Shown: positions 44,225 to 54,030, counted from the first letter of the stretch. The stretch is 64,000 bases of DNA from JAHEKD01 sp965204695 (GCA_965204695.1 OZ242007.1:1178001-1242000), one strand, 5' to 3'. Notes: generated by a model from the letters alone, not told the origin. Numbers and translations: made by a program.

Positions 44225-46969
44225 TCAAGCCGCCGCCGAAATTTTCACCGCACAGTATTTAAACTCAGGAATCTTACCTACTGGATCAATAGCTTCGTTG
44301 GTCAATAAGTTTGCTGCTGCCTCATGAAAACAGAATGGGATAAAGATATCCCCGTTTCTAAGGCCCGGCATTTCCCGGGCAAAGGCTTTAATCTTCCCGC
44401 GGCGCGACTCAACCACTATTTCATCACCTTCTGTAACGCCCATTTTGGTCAAGTCATCCGGATTTACTGAAACCGTCGGCAATGGCTCAATAGCATCCAA
44501 GACACTAGCCCGGCGAGTCATGGCGCCGGTATGCCAATGTTCAAGTTGACGCCCGGTGATTAATACAAATGGATATTCCTCGTCCGGATGCTCGTCGGCA
44601 AAGACTAAATCAACCGGCACTAACTTGGCTTTCCCTGATTTGGTTGGGAAACCATCAGTAAACACAACCGGCTGACCCGGGTCATTTTCATCGTCACAAG
44701 GATAAGTAACTGTGTCATTTTCTTCTAAGCGTTGCCAGGTAATACCATTAATGCTTGGCATAACACTACGCATTTCCTCGTAAACTTCAGAAACGTCAGA
44801 ATAATTCCAGTCTAGACCCAGACGCCCAGCCAAGTCTTCAATAATCTCAAGGTCTTGCCGAGCATCACCTGGCATCTCTAAAGCTTTACGACCTAATTGA
44901 ACACGCCTGTCAGTGTTAGAAAAAGTGCCGGTTTTTTCAGGGAATGATGAAGCAGGTAAGACCACATCTGCTAAAAAAGCTGTTTCTGTCAGAAAAATAT
45001 CCTGAACCACTAAATGCTCGAGCGCAGCCAGAGCTTCTCGTGCATGGTTTAGATTGGGGTCGGACATAGCAGGATTTTCACCCATAATGTACATACCTTT
45101 GATTTTGCCTTCCAAAACGGCATGCATGATTTCGACCACCGTTAAACCTGGAGTACCATCAAGCTCAGTGTTCCATACTTGTTCAAATTTTGCTTTAATC
45201 TCAGGATTATCAACACGTTGATAATCAGGGTAAACCATGGGAATCAGACCCGCATCGGAAGCCCCCTGAACGTTATTTTGACCGCGTAATGGGTGCAATC
45301 CAGTCCCGGGACGCCCGATTTGACCTGTAATCATGCATAGTGTGATTAAACGACGCACATTGTCCGTACCATGAATATGCTGTGAAACGCCCATGCCCCA
45401 GAAAATAATTGAGCCTTTAGAGGTGGCATATTTTCTAGCCACTTCACGAATGGTATCAGCATCAATACCACATATCGGCGCCATTTCTTCCGGTGAGAAG
45501 GATTTGATGTTTTCTTTTATTGACTCGTAATCTTCTGTGTATTTTTTAATATAATCCTTATCGACCAGATCTTCTTCAATAATGCAATGAATCATAGCAC
45601 TGATCAAAGCCACATCAGTATCCGGATTAAATTGCAACATGTAATCGGCATAACGCGCTAATATGGTACGACGTGGATCCATCAAAATTAGAGTCTTGCC
45701 GTCCTTGGAAGCATTCTTCATGAAAGTCGCCGCTACCGGGTGGTTATTGGTTGGATTGGAACCAATAACCACAATCACTTCGGCATCAGCGCAATCTGCC
45801 ACTTGGTTGGATACTGCTCCCGAACCCACACCTTCAAGCAACGCGGCAACTGATGAGGCATGACATAGACGGGTACAGTGATCGACATTGTTAGTCCCGA
45901 AACCTGTTCGCACTAATTTTTGAAATAAATAGGCTTCCTCGTTAGAGCCTTTGGCTGAACCAAATCCTGCTAAAGCATCACCACCGTTCTGATCACGAAT
46001 GGATTTCAGTCCGTTGGCTGCCTTTTCCATGGCCTCTTCCCAACTCGCTTCCCGGAAGACGGAAAGTGGGTCACCCGGATCCATGGTGAAATCACCAGAT
46101 TTTGGTGCATCATCGCGACGAATTAAAGGCTTAGTCAAACGGTGTTTGTGTTTGACGTAATCGAATCCGTAGCGCCCTTTCACGCAAAGTCGTTTGTTAT
46201 TGGATGGACCATCACGGCCAGTCGTATAAAGAATTTCATTGTCTTTGACATGATAAGTCAGCAAACATCCAACTCCACAATAAGGACACACCGAATCAAC
46301 CGATTTATCTGGCTCTTTTAAGCCTACTTCGTTAGCCGGCATCAAAGCACCAGTTGGGCAAGCTTGCACACATTCACCACAAGCCACACAGGTGCTATCC
46401 CCCATTGGATCGTCCAGATCGAAGACAATTTTAGAGTGGCCGCCACGATGGGCATAACCAATCACATCATTAACCTGCACTTCACGACAGGCCCGTACAC
46501 AGCGTGTGCATTGAATACAGGCATCCAGATTGACAGCAATCGCAGGATGGCTGATATCGAATTGTGGTTGATGACGGGGTGAAAATCTTGGTTTAGAAAT
46601 CTCAAGCTTTTGAGACCAGTAATCCAGTTCAGAATTCAGAGTGTAAGCCGTCTCAGCCATATCAGATTGCAACAATTCCAGTACCATTTTCTGTGACTTG
46701 ACACTGCGTTCATTATCGCTGGAAACGTTCATTCCTTCAGTCGGATAACGGCAACAGGAAGGCGCCAACGCCCTCTCACCATCGATTTCCACCACACAAG
46801 CACGACAGTTACCATCAGCTCGCATGCCATCTGTATAACAAAGATGGGGAATATCTATACCTTCACGCTTAGCAGCCTGCAAAATGGTTTCATCTTGATC
46901 AGCCTCAATAAGCTGGCCGTTTAAGTTAAAACTGATGGTGTCTGGCTGAATCTTATTCACTGCCGCCAT
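44225..46969 (-). CDS. fdsA: Formate dehydrogenase alpha subunit (FdsA/FDH1-like, bis-MGD, probably tungsten)
   Basis: 914 aa. Reduces NAD+ with electrons from formate in complex with the next gene's product. Residues 1-230 are NuoG-like: a [2Fe-2S] site (CYTDGMRADGNCRACV) and two [4Fe-4S] sites (CIQCTRCVRACREV, CVACGECVQACPTGAL). The catalytic domain starts with its own [4Fe-4S] site (VCPYCGVGC) and has the metal ligand Cys369 in HCTRLCHASS, in place of selenocysteine, followed by MGENPAMSDPN and a C-terminal molybdopterin-binding fold. No twin-arginine signal, so cytoplasmic. It overlaps the beta-subunit gene by one base (TAATG). Confidence 0.92.
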   Translation of the reverse strand: MAAVNKIQPDTISFNLNGQLIEADQDETILQAAKREGIDIPHLCYTDGMRADGNCRACVVEIDGERALAPSCCRYPTEGMNVSSDNERSVKSQKMVLELLQSDMAETAYTLNSELDYWSQKLEISKPRFSPRHQPQFDISHPAIAVNLDACIQCTRCVRACREVQVNDVIGYAHRGGHSKIVFDLDDPMGDSTCVACGECVQACPTGALMPANEVGLKEPDKSVDSVCPYCGVGCLLTYHVKDNEILYTTGRDGPSNNKRLCVKGRYGFDYVKHKHRLTKPLIRRDDAPKSGDFTMDPGDPLSVFREASWEEAMEKAANGLKSIRDQNGGDALAGFGSAKGSNEEAYLFQKLVRTGFGTNNVDHCTRLCHASSVAALLEGVGSGAVSNQVADCADAEVIVVIGSNPTNNHPVAATFMKNASKDGKTLILMDPRRTILARYADYMLQFNPDTDVALISAMIHCIIEEDLVDKDYIKKYTEDYESIKENIKSFSPEEMAPICGIDADTIREVARKYATSKGSIIFWGMGVSQHIHGTDNVRRLITLCMITGQIGRPGTGLHPLRGQNNVQGASDAGLIPMVYPDYQRVDNPEIKAKFEQVWNTELDGTPGLTVVEIMHAVLEGKIKGMYIMGENPAMSDPNLNHAREALAALEHLVVQDIFLTETAFLADVVLPASSFPEKTGTFSNTDRRVQLGRKALEMPGDARQDLEIIEDLAGRLGLDWNYSDVSEVYEEMRSVMPSINGITWQRLEENDTVTYPCDDENDPGQPVVFTDGFPTKSGKAKLVPVDLVFADEHPDEEYPFVLITGRQLEHWHTGAMTRRASVLDAIEPLPTVSVNPDDLTKMGVTEGDEIVVESRRGKIKAFAREMPGLRNGDIFIPFCFHEAAANLLTNEAIDPVGKIPEFKYCAVKISAAA

Positions 46970-48633
46970 TAGGCCACCTCCTCTTTGAAATATTTAAATA
47001 CACATAGCATGGGATTTGGGGCGGCCTGCCCCAGGCCGCAAATGGACGCATCTATCATTACCTGTGATAAATCATCCAGTTTTACTTTATCCCAGTTAGT
47101 ATCTTCCATTAGCCCTGCAGCTTTGGATGTCCCTACACGGCACGGTGTGCACTTACCGCAGGATTCATGGGCGAAGAATTTCATTGCATTTAGAGCCAAA
47201 TCACGGGCTTTATCTTGGTCTGAAAAGATAATTATTGCTGCCGAACCGATGAAACAGCCATGAGGCTGCAAAGTATCGAAATCTAACGGCAAATCTGCTA
47301 ATGACGCTGGCAAAATCCCGCCTGAGGCCCCCCCTGGGAAGTAACCGTATAATTCGTGCCCATCCAACATGCCACCACAATATTCTTCAATGAGTTCATT
47401 TAAACTGATCCCCGCTGGTGCCAAATGCACACCTGGGTTTTTAACCCGACCACTGACAGAGTAGGAACGTAAGCCTTTGCGCTCGTTGCGACCAAATGAA
47501 GTAAACCAATCTGCCCCTTTTTCAACAATATCGCGCACCCAGAACAAAGTCTCCATGTTATGTTCCAAGGTCGGCTTACCGAACAAGCCAACTTCGGCAA
47601 CAAAAGGCGGCCTTAATCTCGGCATGCCGCGTTTACCTTCAATCGATTCAATCATGGCAGATTCTTCGCCACAAATGTAAGCTCCTGCACCGCGTCGAAT
47701 CTCAATTTCCGGTAAATTTTTACGAAACACCAATTCGACATCATCAATGGCTTGCCGCAATATTTCGATGCATGCTGGATATTCATCACGGACATAAACG
47801 TAAGATTTTTCAATACCTACGGCCCAGCATGCGATCAACATGCCTTCAAGAAAGCGATGCGGATCCCTCTCTAAATAATAACGATCTTTAAATGTGCCAG
47901 GTTCGCCTTCATCAATATTGACGGCTAACAAGCGAGGACCATCAAAGCCACTAACAATCCTCCATTTACGACCCGCCGGGAATCCTGCGCCGCCTAGCCC
48001 CCGTAATCCAGCACTTTCGAGCGCTGATATTACCTCTTCCTTGTCTTTGCCACCGTTGTAGCATTCTTTGAGTAATTTATAGCCACCGGCTGATTGATAA
48101 CCAATTAAATCAATAACCGTATCTGGAATCGGATCTTTAGTATCTCCCTTATCAACAAGACTTATAACTTTTGCCTGATCGGCATGAAGTACTGGATTTT
48201 GACCAACAACGGCAACAGGAGCAGTTTCACAGCGACCTACACATGGCACACGCTGTATTCTGACATTCGAGTCGGTTGAGGTTTTAAGCTCAGTAATCAG
48301 CTTTTCAGCACCAAACATCTCGCAAGTAACCGAATCGCAGACTCGTACCGTCAAAGCCGGGGGTTGGGGTTGATCATCCTTGACCACGTCGAAGTGATGA
48401 TAAAAAGTGGCGACTTCGTAGACTTCAGTCGAGGCTAATTTCATTAAATCAGCCAGTGCAACAATATGTCCGTCCGAAATATGTTTATAGTTATCTTGTA
48501 TCTTATGCAGATACTCAATCAGCCGGTCTCTTTTTAAAACCGGCTCATCTAATAATTCGATTAATTCTTCACGAATTGTAGGATTAACCGCCCGACCCTT
48601 AGCCGCTATGCGTTTGCGTTTATCGCGCTTCAC
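46969..48633 (-). CDS. fdsB: Formate dehydrogenase beta subunit, fused NuoE-NuoF type (FdsG-FdsB)
   Basis: 554 aa; passes electrons to NAD+. Residues 1-160 are NuoE-like with the four Cys of a thioredoxin-fold [2Fe-2S] site (CDSVTC near 98-103, then CVGRC). Residues 190-554 are NuoF-like: GLGGAGFPAGRKW (NADH), NIDEGEPGTFKDR (FMN) and CGKCTPCRVGT for a [4Fe-4S] cluster. The fusion and two-subunit layout is as in Methylorubrum extorquens FDH1, a tungsten enzyme, rather than the separate FdsG and FdsB of Cupriavidus. First gene of the operon; an upstream promoter region lies at 48634-48809. Confidence 0.9.
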   Translation of the reverse strand: MKRDKRKRIAAKGRAVNPTIREELIELLDEPVLKRDRLIEYLHKIQDNYKHISDGHIVALADLMKLASTEVYEVATFYHHFDVVKDDQPQPPALTVRVCDSVTCEMFGAEKLITELKTSTDSNVRIQRVPCVGRCETAPVAVVGQNPVLHADQAKVISLVDKGDTKDPIPDTVIDLIGYQSAGGYKLLKECYNGGKDKEEVISALESAGLRGLGGAGFPAGRKWRIVSGFDGPRLLAVNIDEGEPGTFKDRYYLERDPHRFLEGMLIACWAVGIEKSYVYVRDEYPACIEILRQAIDDVELVFRKNLPEIEIRRGAGAYICGEESAMIESIEGKRGMPRLRPPFVAEVGLFGKPTLEHNMETLFWVRDIVEKGADWFTSFGRNERKGLRSYSVSGRVKNPGVHLAPAGISLNELIEEYCGGMLDGHELYGYFPGGASGGILPASLADLPLDFDTLQPHGCFIGSAAIIIFSDQDKARDLALNAMKFFAHESCGKCTPCRVGTSKAAGLMEDTNWDKVKLDDLSQVMIDASICGLGQAAPNPMLCVFKYFKEEVA

Positions 48634-48809
48634 TTAACTATATGCTCCACTGAGATGATATGCAGAGTATACAACGAATTAGGGCTGACTCCATTCCTGC
48701 TGCGACATTGAAAAATTTATTATAACCGCTGTAGTTTTAACTGCTTTGATCACCTGAAAAAGGATTTCTATTTTATAATTCAACGAGTTTTAAGTATTTT
48801 GGAGCAACC

Positions 48810-49379
48810 ATGGAAAAATACAAAATCATTCGCGATGGTTCACCGGTAGAGGTTCCGGCTGTTAGTTTCATCTCAACTCACATGAAATCCTCAGCCATGC
48901 CCTGGTTTTATCGCCCCTATACGGTTCCGGATACCGACATTTTTTTTCATCATGATTTGATTCATCTTTTTGAGCCTAAAGATAACTGGCTTTATTTTCA
49001 TAATCTTTTAGGACCCAATAAAGGCGAGAAACACATTGATACCCAAATTATAGAAGCAATCAAATCTTTGGGGGTCATTCCAGAGTTTGACACGCATCAG
49101 CTAATCCGTGCACAAGCAAACTGTGTGCACCAGACCGCCAAACCTCAAATATCAGTGCCTCACCGGGATTTTGACAAGCCGGGTTGTGTCTATGTCTATT
49201 ACGTCAATGATTCAGACGGTGACACTGTTTTGTTTGATGAAAACGGTGAACTTGAGGCTTTAGTTACCCCCAAGGCTGGCCACATGGTCCGTATGGATTC
49301 AAGGCAATACCATAGTGCTACGACACCTGTCAGAGCTGAGCGACGGTTTGTTGTTAATCTATGTTTTGAAGAACAATAG
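48810..49379 (+). CDS. 2OG-Fe(II) oxygenase-like protein
   Basis: 189 aa. An HxD...H iron triad is visible: VPHRDFDKPG (His and Asp near 117-119) and YHSATTPV (His near 170), followed by an Arg (RRFVVNLCF) that would bind 2-oxoglutarate. This fits a small 2-oxoglutarate dioxygenase of the double-stranded beta-helix type. The substrate is unknown. It is a single gene, divergent from the formate dehydrogenase operon, with GGAGC 8 nt before ATG 48810. No signal peptide. Confidence 0.72.
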   Translation: MEKYKIIRDGSPVEVPAVSFISTHMKSSAMPWFYRPYTVPDTDIFFHHDLIHLFEPKDNWLYFHNLLGPNKGEKHIDTQIIEAIKSLGVIPEFDTHQLIRAQANCVHQTAKPQISVPHRDFDKPGCVYVYYVNDSDGDTVLFDENGELEALVTPKAGHMVRMDSRQYHSATTPVRAERRFVVNLCFEEQ

Positions 49380-49493
49380 TTATCTACTTGAATTTGTGAC
49401 AAAAATAGGACCAAGAAATAACTCGATCATCACTTTGACTGTATCTTTTTTACAACACTTGAATATTTTTGTTGTTTTTTAGCAAAATAGTTG

Positions 49494-49547
49494 TTGCAAA
49501 TTGTTAACTAATCCTTTTAAATAAGCTTTACCTAAGTAACTTTAGGT
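49494..49547 (+). promoter_or_regulatory. Candidate porin promoter and 5'-UTR hairpin
   Basis: TTGCAA at 49494-49499 and TAAATA at 49518-49523, separated by 18 bp, could be the -35 and -10 boxes, although the -10 is a poor match. An inverted repeat ACCTAA/TTAGGT (49530-49535 and 49542-49547) lies downstream and could form a short hairpin in the leader. The ribosome site AGAGGAG precedes ATG 49584. Assigned by position and partial consensus only. Confidence 0.4.
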
Positions 49548-49583
49548 TCTCATTTTTAAATATTTAAAGAGGAGTATTTACTC

Positions 49584-50621
49584 ATGAACAAAAAACTTAT
49601 TGCTTTAGCAGTATCTAGTGCAATCGCAGCACCAATGGCTATGGCGGAAGATGACGGCCCAAGGCTATATGGTCGTATCAATCTTGCGTTAGAAGTCAAT
49701 GATAGCGGTGATGACACTGTTACTGATTTACGCGATGTTGTCTCACGTTTTGGTATTCGTGGCGAAGAAGATCTGGGCAATGGTCTGGAAGCTATCTATC
49801 AATATGAATTCCGTGTCAATGCTGACCGCGGTAACCTTGGTTCTACTGGCGGTGGTGGTGCAACTCAACGTTTGAGTTGGGTCGGTCTTCGTGGTGGTTT
49901 TGGTGAAGTCAAAGCAGGTGCAATTTGGGGCACACACTTTAACTTTGTCGGTACTCACCTGGATCCTAGCTATTCACTGGGTTATTTTGGTTACAGCTCA
50001 TACGGTGGTGGTGATTATCGTATTGAGAGTGTGGTCAATTACACGGGTAACTTTGGTCCTGTCAGTGTAGGCGTAGACCTTCAAGTTGATGACAGCAATG
50101 CTGCTGATGATAACCTTGACCGTTACGTAGTTGGCTTGAAATATAATGGCCCAGTTAGTTTGGCTGTTGTATATGATGAGCGTAAAACTGCTGCAACTGT
50201 TGGTCAGGTTGTTACGAGTGTAACTCCAGTTGGAGGCGGCACCCCAGATATTATCGATGTTCAAGATATTCAAGGTGAAGGCGACAATGACATTGAGCAT
50301 TTATCAGTTGCTGGTGCCTATAGTGGCGACGGTTGGAATGTCAATGTTGGCTGGCAAACTGTTGAAGATGATTCTGGCGCTTTAGATCGCGATACTTACC
50401 ATATCAATTTCGGTATTAATGCAGGTGATTCAGGACGCGTACTTCTTGGTTACTGGAATGGTGAGGGTGACGGAGCAGACACCTCGGAAGGTGATGGTGT
50501 TCTTCTAGGCTATTACCACTCTCTGAGCAGCCGTACCCGGCTTTACTTTGAAGGCCATACTGGCGATATTAATGATGCAGATAGAGACGTTTATCTGTTC
50601 GGTATTCGTCACGACTTCTAA
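49584..50621 (+). CDS. General porin (Porin_4 family)
   Basis: 345 aa. Signal peptide MNKKLIALAVSSAIAAPMAMA followed by typical mature porin start EDDGPRLYGRINLALEV. The pattern RFGIRGEEDLGNGLEAIYQYEFRV and RLSWVGLRGGFGEVKAG is diagnostic, and the final residues FGIRHDF end in Phe as needed for BAM. It forms a trimeric 16-strand outer-membrane pore. The gene is monocistronic, with AGAGGAG as ribosome site and a strong terminator after the stop. High expression is likely. Confidence 0.92.
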   Translation: MNKKLIALAVSSAIAAPMAMAEDDGPRLYGRINLALEVNDSGDDTVTDLRDVVSRFGIRGEEDLGNGLEAIYQYEFRVNADRGNLGSTGGGGATQRLSWVGLRGGFGEVKAGAIWGTHFNFVGTHLDPSYSLGYFGYSSYGGGDYRIESVVNYTGNFGPVSVGVDLQVDDSNAADDNLDRYVVGLKYNGPVSLAVVYDERKTAATVGQVVTSVTPVGGGTPDIIDVQDIQGEGDNDIEHLSVAGAYSGDGWNVNVGWQTVEDDSGALDRDTYHINFGINAGDSGRVLLGYWNGEGDGADTSEGDGVLLGYYHSLSSRTRLYFEGHTGDINDADRDVYLFGIRHDF

Positions 50622-50653
50622 GCCTATTTAGAAAAATACAGCTTTTAAGTATG

Positions 50654-50680
50654 AAAAAGGCGCCTATAGGCGCCTTTTTT
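50654..50680 (+). terminator. Intrinsic terminator of the porin gene
   Basis: Near-perfect stem AAAAAGGCGCCT/AGGCGCCTTTTTT with a three-base loop, ending in a T-run, 32 nt after the porin stop. The symmetric A/T flanks make it effective in both directions, so it may also stop transcripts of the convergent sulfotransferase gene. Confidence 0.9.
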
Positions 50681-50714
50681 ATTTCGGCTTATTTCAATTA
50701 AGTTATTTAATAGA

Positions 50715-52838
50715 TCAATCAAACGCGTCCACAAGAATGCCGATGTGTTTCTCATAGTTACGCCAGCGTTCGACTGACTTTTTATAAATCGGCTGCCTAA
50801 CTTGCCAGATACTCGCTGTTCGCACCGACGAAGTCGATTTATGTGACTGTAAACAAGCATCATCCCATTCAAGTCCAAGAAAGTTGATAACCCGTCTTGT
50901 TATCATTTCCTGGTCAGAAATTAGCTCTTCGTACTGTAAATCATAAAAAGGAATCGGTAGAACCTTGTGCCAGTGAGCCATCAATCGAAGATATTGCTGG
51001 TAGTAACGTTTTAATTGTTCTAAATCATATAACGCACTAATTCCCCTGGGGAAATATTGGAAATAATTCGACAAACAGGTGTCAATTGGATCGCGTTTGC
51101 AATGGATGATTTTGGCATTTGGTAGTGCCAGCGCAATAAAGCCTAAGTGCGCAAAGTTATAAGGCATTTTATCTGTTATATGATTAATCTGATCGGACTG
51201 TATATATTTCTTAATATATTCAAGATAGTCTTTAGCAGCAGCTCGTAACAATTCGGAGTTAGGTTCCTTAATAGCATGGGGATATTCGAGTTGGGTTTGC
51301 TTTTCATAGTTTTTTATTACTTCAAATAACTTGCCTAATTCTCCGGCGCCATAAACAACGGGATGAGAAGCAATTATTTTTTCGGCCAGTGTGGTTCCTG
51401 AACGCGACATACCCACCACGAAAATTGGTATATTGGAGTCCACACCAAACTTATTTTTATGTTCATCGAAAAACTCAGCCGTATAAACCTCAATAATGTT
51501 ATCGACATGTTGCTCAAAGCTATCAACATTGAACGGACGGCTTTTAGCGATTAAATCATTAGCAAGTTTGTAATATTTAAAAGCTAAATCATATTCACCA
51601 CAGTCATCTAAAGCTTTACCTAAAGCAAAGCCAAATTGCACTTGATCTCGCTCTGAAATCAAACCTGACTCAATTTGTTTGATCATTTGCCCAATTACAG
51701 GGTTATCTTTATCCTTGATTTTTTTTACAGTAACTAAGTTTCGGTAGGATTCACCATAATCCGGTTTGATTTTGATCGCCTTGGAATATTCTTCCATGGC
51801 TTCCTCGACTCTCCCTCTTGCTGCCAAGGCAAAACCAAGATTGTTATGTGACATCGCAGAGTCACTATTCAGCGCTATTGCTCTGCGGTACATGGCTTCT
51901 GCATCTTCTGTTTTATTGCCACCTGTCATGGCATTACCTAAATGATTGAGTACCGTAATATCTTGTTCATTAAGCTCTAATGCCTTTTGTAAGACTTGCT
52001 CTGCATCTTCAAAACGACCTAGGGAGTCTAATACCGCCCCCATATGAGATAAGATTTTGATATCAGATTCTTTGTCTTTCAGCTTTTCAAAATATTCCAG
52101 CGACTTTTCATATTGGGTCTGATCTTGATAGAGCCTGGCCAAATTATAAATAACTTCCTGATTTTCAGGTTCTAACTCAAGATAGTCATGTAATGCCCGT
52201 TCTGCTTGTTCTAAATTTCCAATCCCAACAAGAGCAACACCATAATGCCGCAACAATTGTGGAACTTTTTTAAAGCCATGTATCTTTTCTAATAACTCGA
52301 GAACTCGGGAATAATTTTCTGACTTGATTAATGCGGTAAACAAATTATTTCTGATATCTTCTGAATTCGCATCTAACTTATAAGCTTTTAGAAAATACTC
52401 AGCTGCCTCCTTGTCCTTATCTTGCGCACCTAAGGCCATGCCCAGGCCATGTAATGCCTGGGTAGAGTTGCCATTTAGTTTTACAGCTTTTCGAAATGCC
52501 ATTTCGGCATCATCAAGTTTTTCTTGTAACATATAGGTATTAGCCAAATTCAACCATCCTTGGATTAAAGCCGGCTTTTCTTTAACAGCTATCGAGTAAA
52601 ACTTAGATGCTTGCTGTGCATCACCTTGTGCATGGTATGCAAAGCCCAGATAATAATTTGCAGTTGGATTCTTGGGCTGGGATTCTAAGATACTGGCAAA
52701 GGTATTAATCGCTGAAGAATAATCACCCGTTTTAATCTCAGTGCCACCTTTTTGCATCAAAGATTTGATTTTTTGCGGGCTAAGTTTGATTTTTGTTTTT
52801 TTTGGTGGCTGTGCCTGAAAACTAAAACTCTTTTCCAA
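50715..52838 (-). CDS. TPR-sulfotransferase
   Basis: 707 aa. Residues 30-390 are about ten TPR repeats (NPTANYYLGFAYHAQGDAQQ, SAMSHNNLGFALAARGRVEEAM and others). The C-terminal 460-700 is a sulfotransferase domain: 5'-phosphosulfate loop IFVVGMSRSGTTLAEKII, then IHCKRDPIDTCLSNYF for the 3'-phosphate, and a late DLQYEELISD. It transfers sulfate from PAPS, probably to a protein or peptide docked on the TPRs, as in human TPST-like bacterial proteins. No signal peptide. Last gene of a three-gene operon with the oxygenase and lipoprotein, 17 nt downstream of the former. Confidence 0.87.
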   Translation of the reverse strand: MEKSFSFQAQPPKKTKIKLSPQKIKSLMQKGGTEIKTGDYSSAINTFASILESQPKNPTANYYLGFAYHAQGDAQQASKFYSIAVKEKPALIQGWLNLANTYMLQEKLDDAEMAFRKAVKLNGNSTQALHGLGMALGAQDKDKEAAEYFLKAYKLDANSEDIRNNLFTALIKSENYSRVLELLEKIHGFKKVPQLLRHYGVALVGIGNLEQAERALHDYLELEPENQEVIYNLARLYQDQTQYEKSLEYFEKLKDKESDIKILSHMGAVLDSLGRFEDAEQVLQKALELNEQDITVLNHLGNAMTGGNKTEDAEAMYRRAIALNSDSAMSHNNLGFALAARGRVEEAMEEYSKAIKIKPDYGESYRNLVTVKKIKDKDNPVIGQMIKQIESGLISERDQVQFGFALGKALDDCGEYDLAFKYYKLANDLIAKSRPFNVDSFEQHVDNIIEVYTAEFFDEHKNKFGVDSNIPIFVVGMSRSGTTLAEKIIASHPVVYGAGELGKLFEVIKNYEKQTQLEYPHAIKEPNSELLRAAAKDYLEYIKKYIQSDQINHITDKMPYNFAHLGFIALALPNAKIIHCKRDPIDTCLSNYFQYFPRGISALYDLEQLKRYYQQYLRLMAHWHKVLPIPFYDLQYEELISDQEMITRRVINFLGLEWDDACLQSHKSTSSVRTASIWQVRQPIYKKSVERWRNYEKHIGILVDAFD

Positions 52839-52855
52839 CGGGATATGCCTTAAAA

Positions 52856-53545
52856 CTAATTAAATTTATAGCCTAATTTCAATGGCTTATCACCATTAAC
52901 CTGTGCATGAAAGGAGACAATTACACGGTCTTGGTCACCTATATATGGATAAGGCATATGTTTTAGATGAGAAGGAAACACAACTAACTTGCCATCTTCT
53001 GGAACCACATCATGACTAGCATCCTGGATATAAAAGCTACCCAAATCAAGGTGCCCACCTCCTTGAATTTCCAAATGTGGACCATAAAAACGTGTAATAC
53101 CATTGGGAAAACCAGGATCTTTGCTACCTGCGTTACCGGATTGGACATAGTAAACACCTGACCAAGAACAATTACCGTGAACATGTACTTCGTGGAAGTT
53201 ATATTCATTCGTGATTTGGAACCAGATGCCAGAAAGATTGATTTTTATGTCTTTAATCTGCATTTGTTGCCAATATTCACCATTTACTGCACTGGAAATC
53301 TCAAACACTGCTCCCATGATAAATTGAGCTAATTGCATAAATGGCTGATGATCTTCATAAACTTTATGTAAGTCATCAGCACTAGCATAACTTTTACTGC
53401 CTGGTTTGCCGTGCTGATTGCGATGTTGGCTGAAAAGCTTTAGCAATTCAGGATTAACAGTTGCTGCCTGATCAAATCGCTTGACCAGCAATGGCACTGG
53501 CCAATGCAAACTCACATTTGGATTGTCTGGATGTTTTAGACTCAT
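52856..53545 (-). CDS. TIGR02466-family 2OG-Fe(II) oxygenase-like protein
   Basis: 229 aa. The start SLHWPVPLLVKRFD and the central HVHGNCSWSGVYYVQ (His, then SGVYY) and FPSHLKHMPYPY (His) match the TIGR02466/2OG-FeII_Oxy_5 pattern; an Arg in RVIVSFHAQV would hold 2-oxoglutarate. Proteins of this group are often beside TPR-sulfotransferases. The pair may modify a shared target by hydroxylation and sulfation. Its ATG overlaps the upstream lipoprotein stop by one base. Confidence 0.82.
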   Translation of the reverse strand: MSLKHPDNPNVSLHWPVPLLVKRFDQAATVNPELLKLFSQHRNQHGKPGSKSYASADDLHKVYEDHQPFMQLAQFIMGAVFEISSAVNGEYWQQMQIKDIKINLSGIWFQITNEYNFHEVHVHGNCSWSGVYYVQSGNAGSKDPGFPNGITRFYGPHLEIQGGGHLDLGSFYIQDASHDVVPEDGKLVVFPSHLKHMPYPYIGDQDRVIVSFHAQVNGDKPLKLGYKFN

Positions 53546-54030
53546 TATAGAAATTTGCCTACGTTACCAACAATTTTTTCAATATCATTTATATTTAAAT
53601 ACCTTTTACCACTTTCTACCGTCCAACGCTGACAATTTAAACTGTGGATAAAAGGCTGTTTTTCTGAGCCCATCATTAATTGAGTGACATACCTTACTCC
53701 ATCTCTATGACCAAAACCTGAGATCACAACTTCACTATCAGGAGAATAATTTTCAATTTCCGTGATGGTAAACTCATCCGCAACAACTTCAATCGACGTC
53801 AAGGCTGTCGCAGCTAATTCAGTTTTTAAACTACAAAACGGCTCATACTCTTTTATATCATCCGGGCGAATTGGACCAGCTGCTTGAAAATAGATATCAG
53901 AGTGTCCCGTTTGAATAAACAAATTCTTCGTCAGAATAAATTGCGAAGCTTCCAAAAGCTTGGTATCCCGACTAGCACATGAAATAGCCAAGATACAGGT
54001 AAGAATAATGATTAAAAATTTATTTATCAT
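53545..54030 (-). CDS. Lipoprotein of unknown function
   Basis: 161 aa from ATG 54030 (a TTG at 54039 is also in frame). Lipobox LAISC makes Cys about 18 the lipidated residue. The mature part is acidic with two Cys (FCSLK and LNCQRW) that may form a disulfide. No family is recognised. It is the first gene of the oxygenase-sulfotransferase operon, sharing a TAATG overlap with the next gene, so it may be the partner or substrate of those enzymes. Confidence 0.6.
   Translation of the reverse strand: MINKFLIIILTCILAISCASRDTKLLEASQFILTKNLFIQTGHSDIYFQAAGPIRPDDIKEYEPFCSLKTELAATALTSIEVVADEFTITEIENYSPDSEVVISGFGHRDGVRYVTQLMMGSEKQPFIHSLNCQRWTVESGKRYLNINDIEKIVGNVGKFL

Noticed and set aside
49494..49523. 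Strong sigma-70 promoter for the porin gene
   Set aside because: Only the -35-like TTGCAA is reasonable; the -10 candidate matches poorly, so it is listed only as a low-confidence site.
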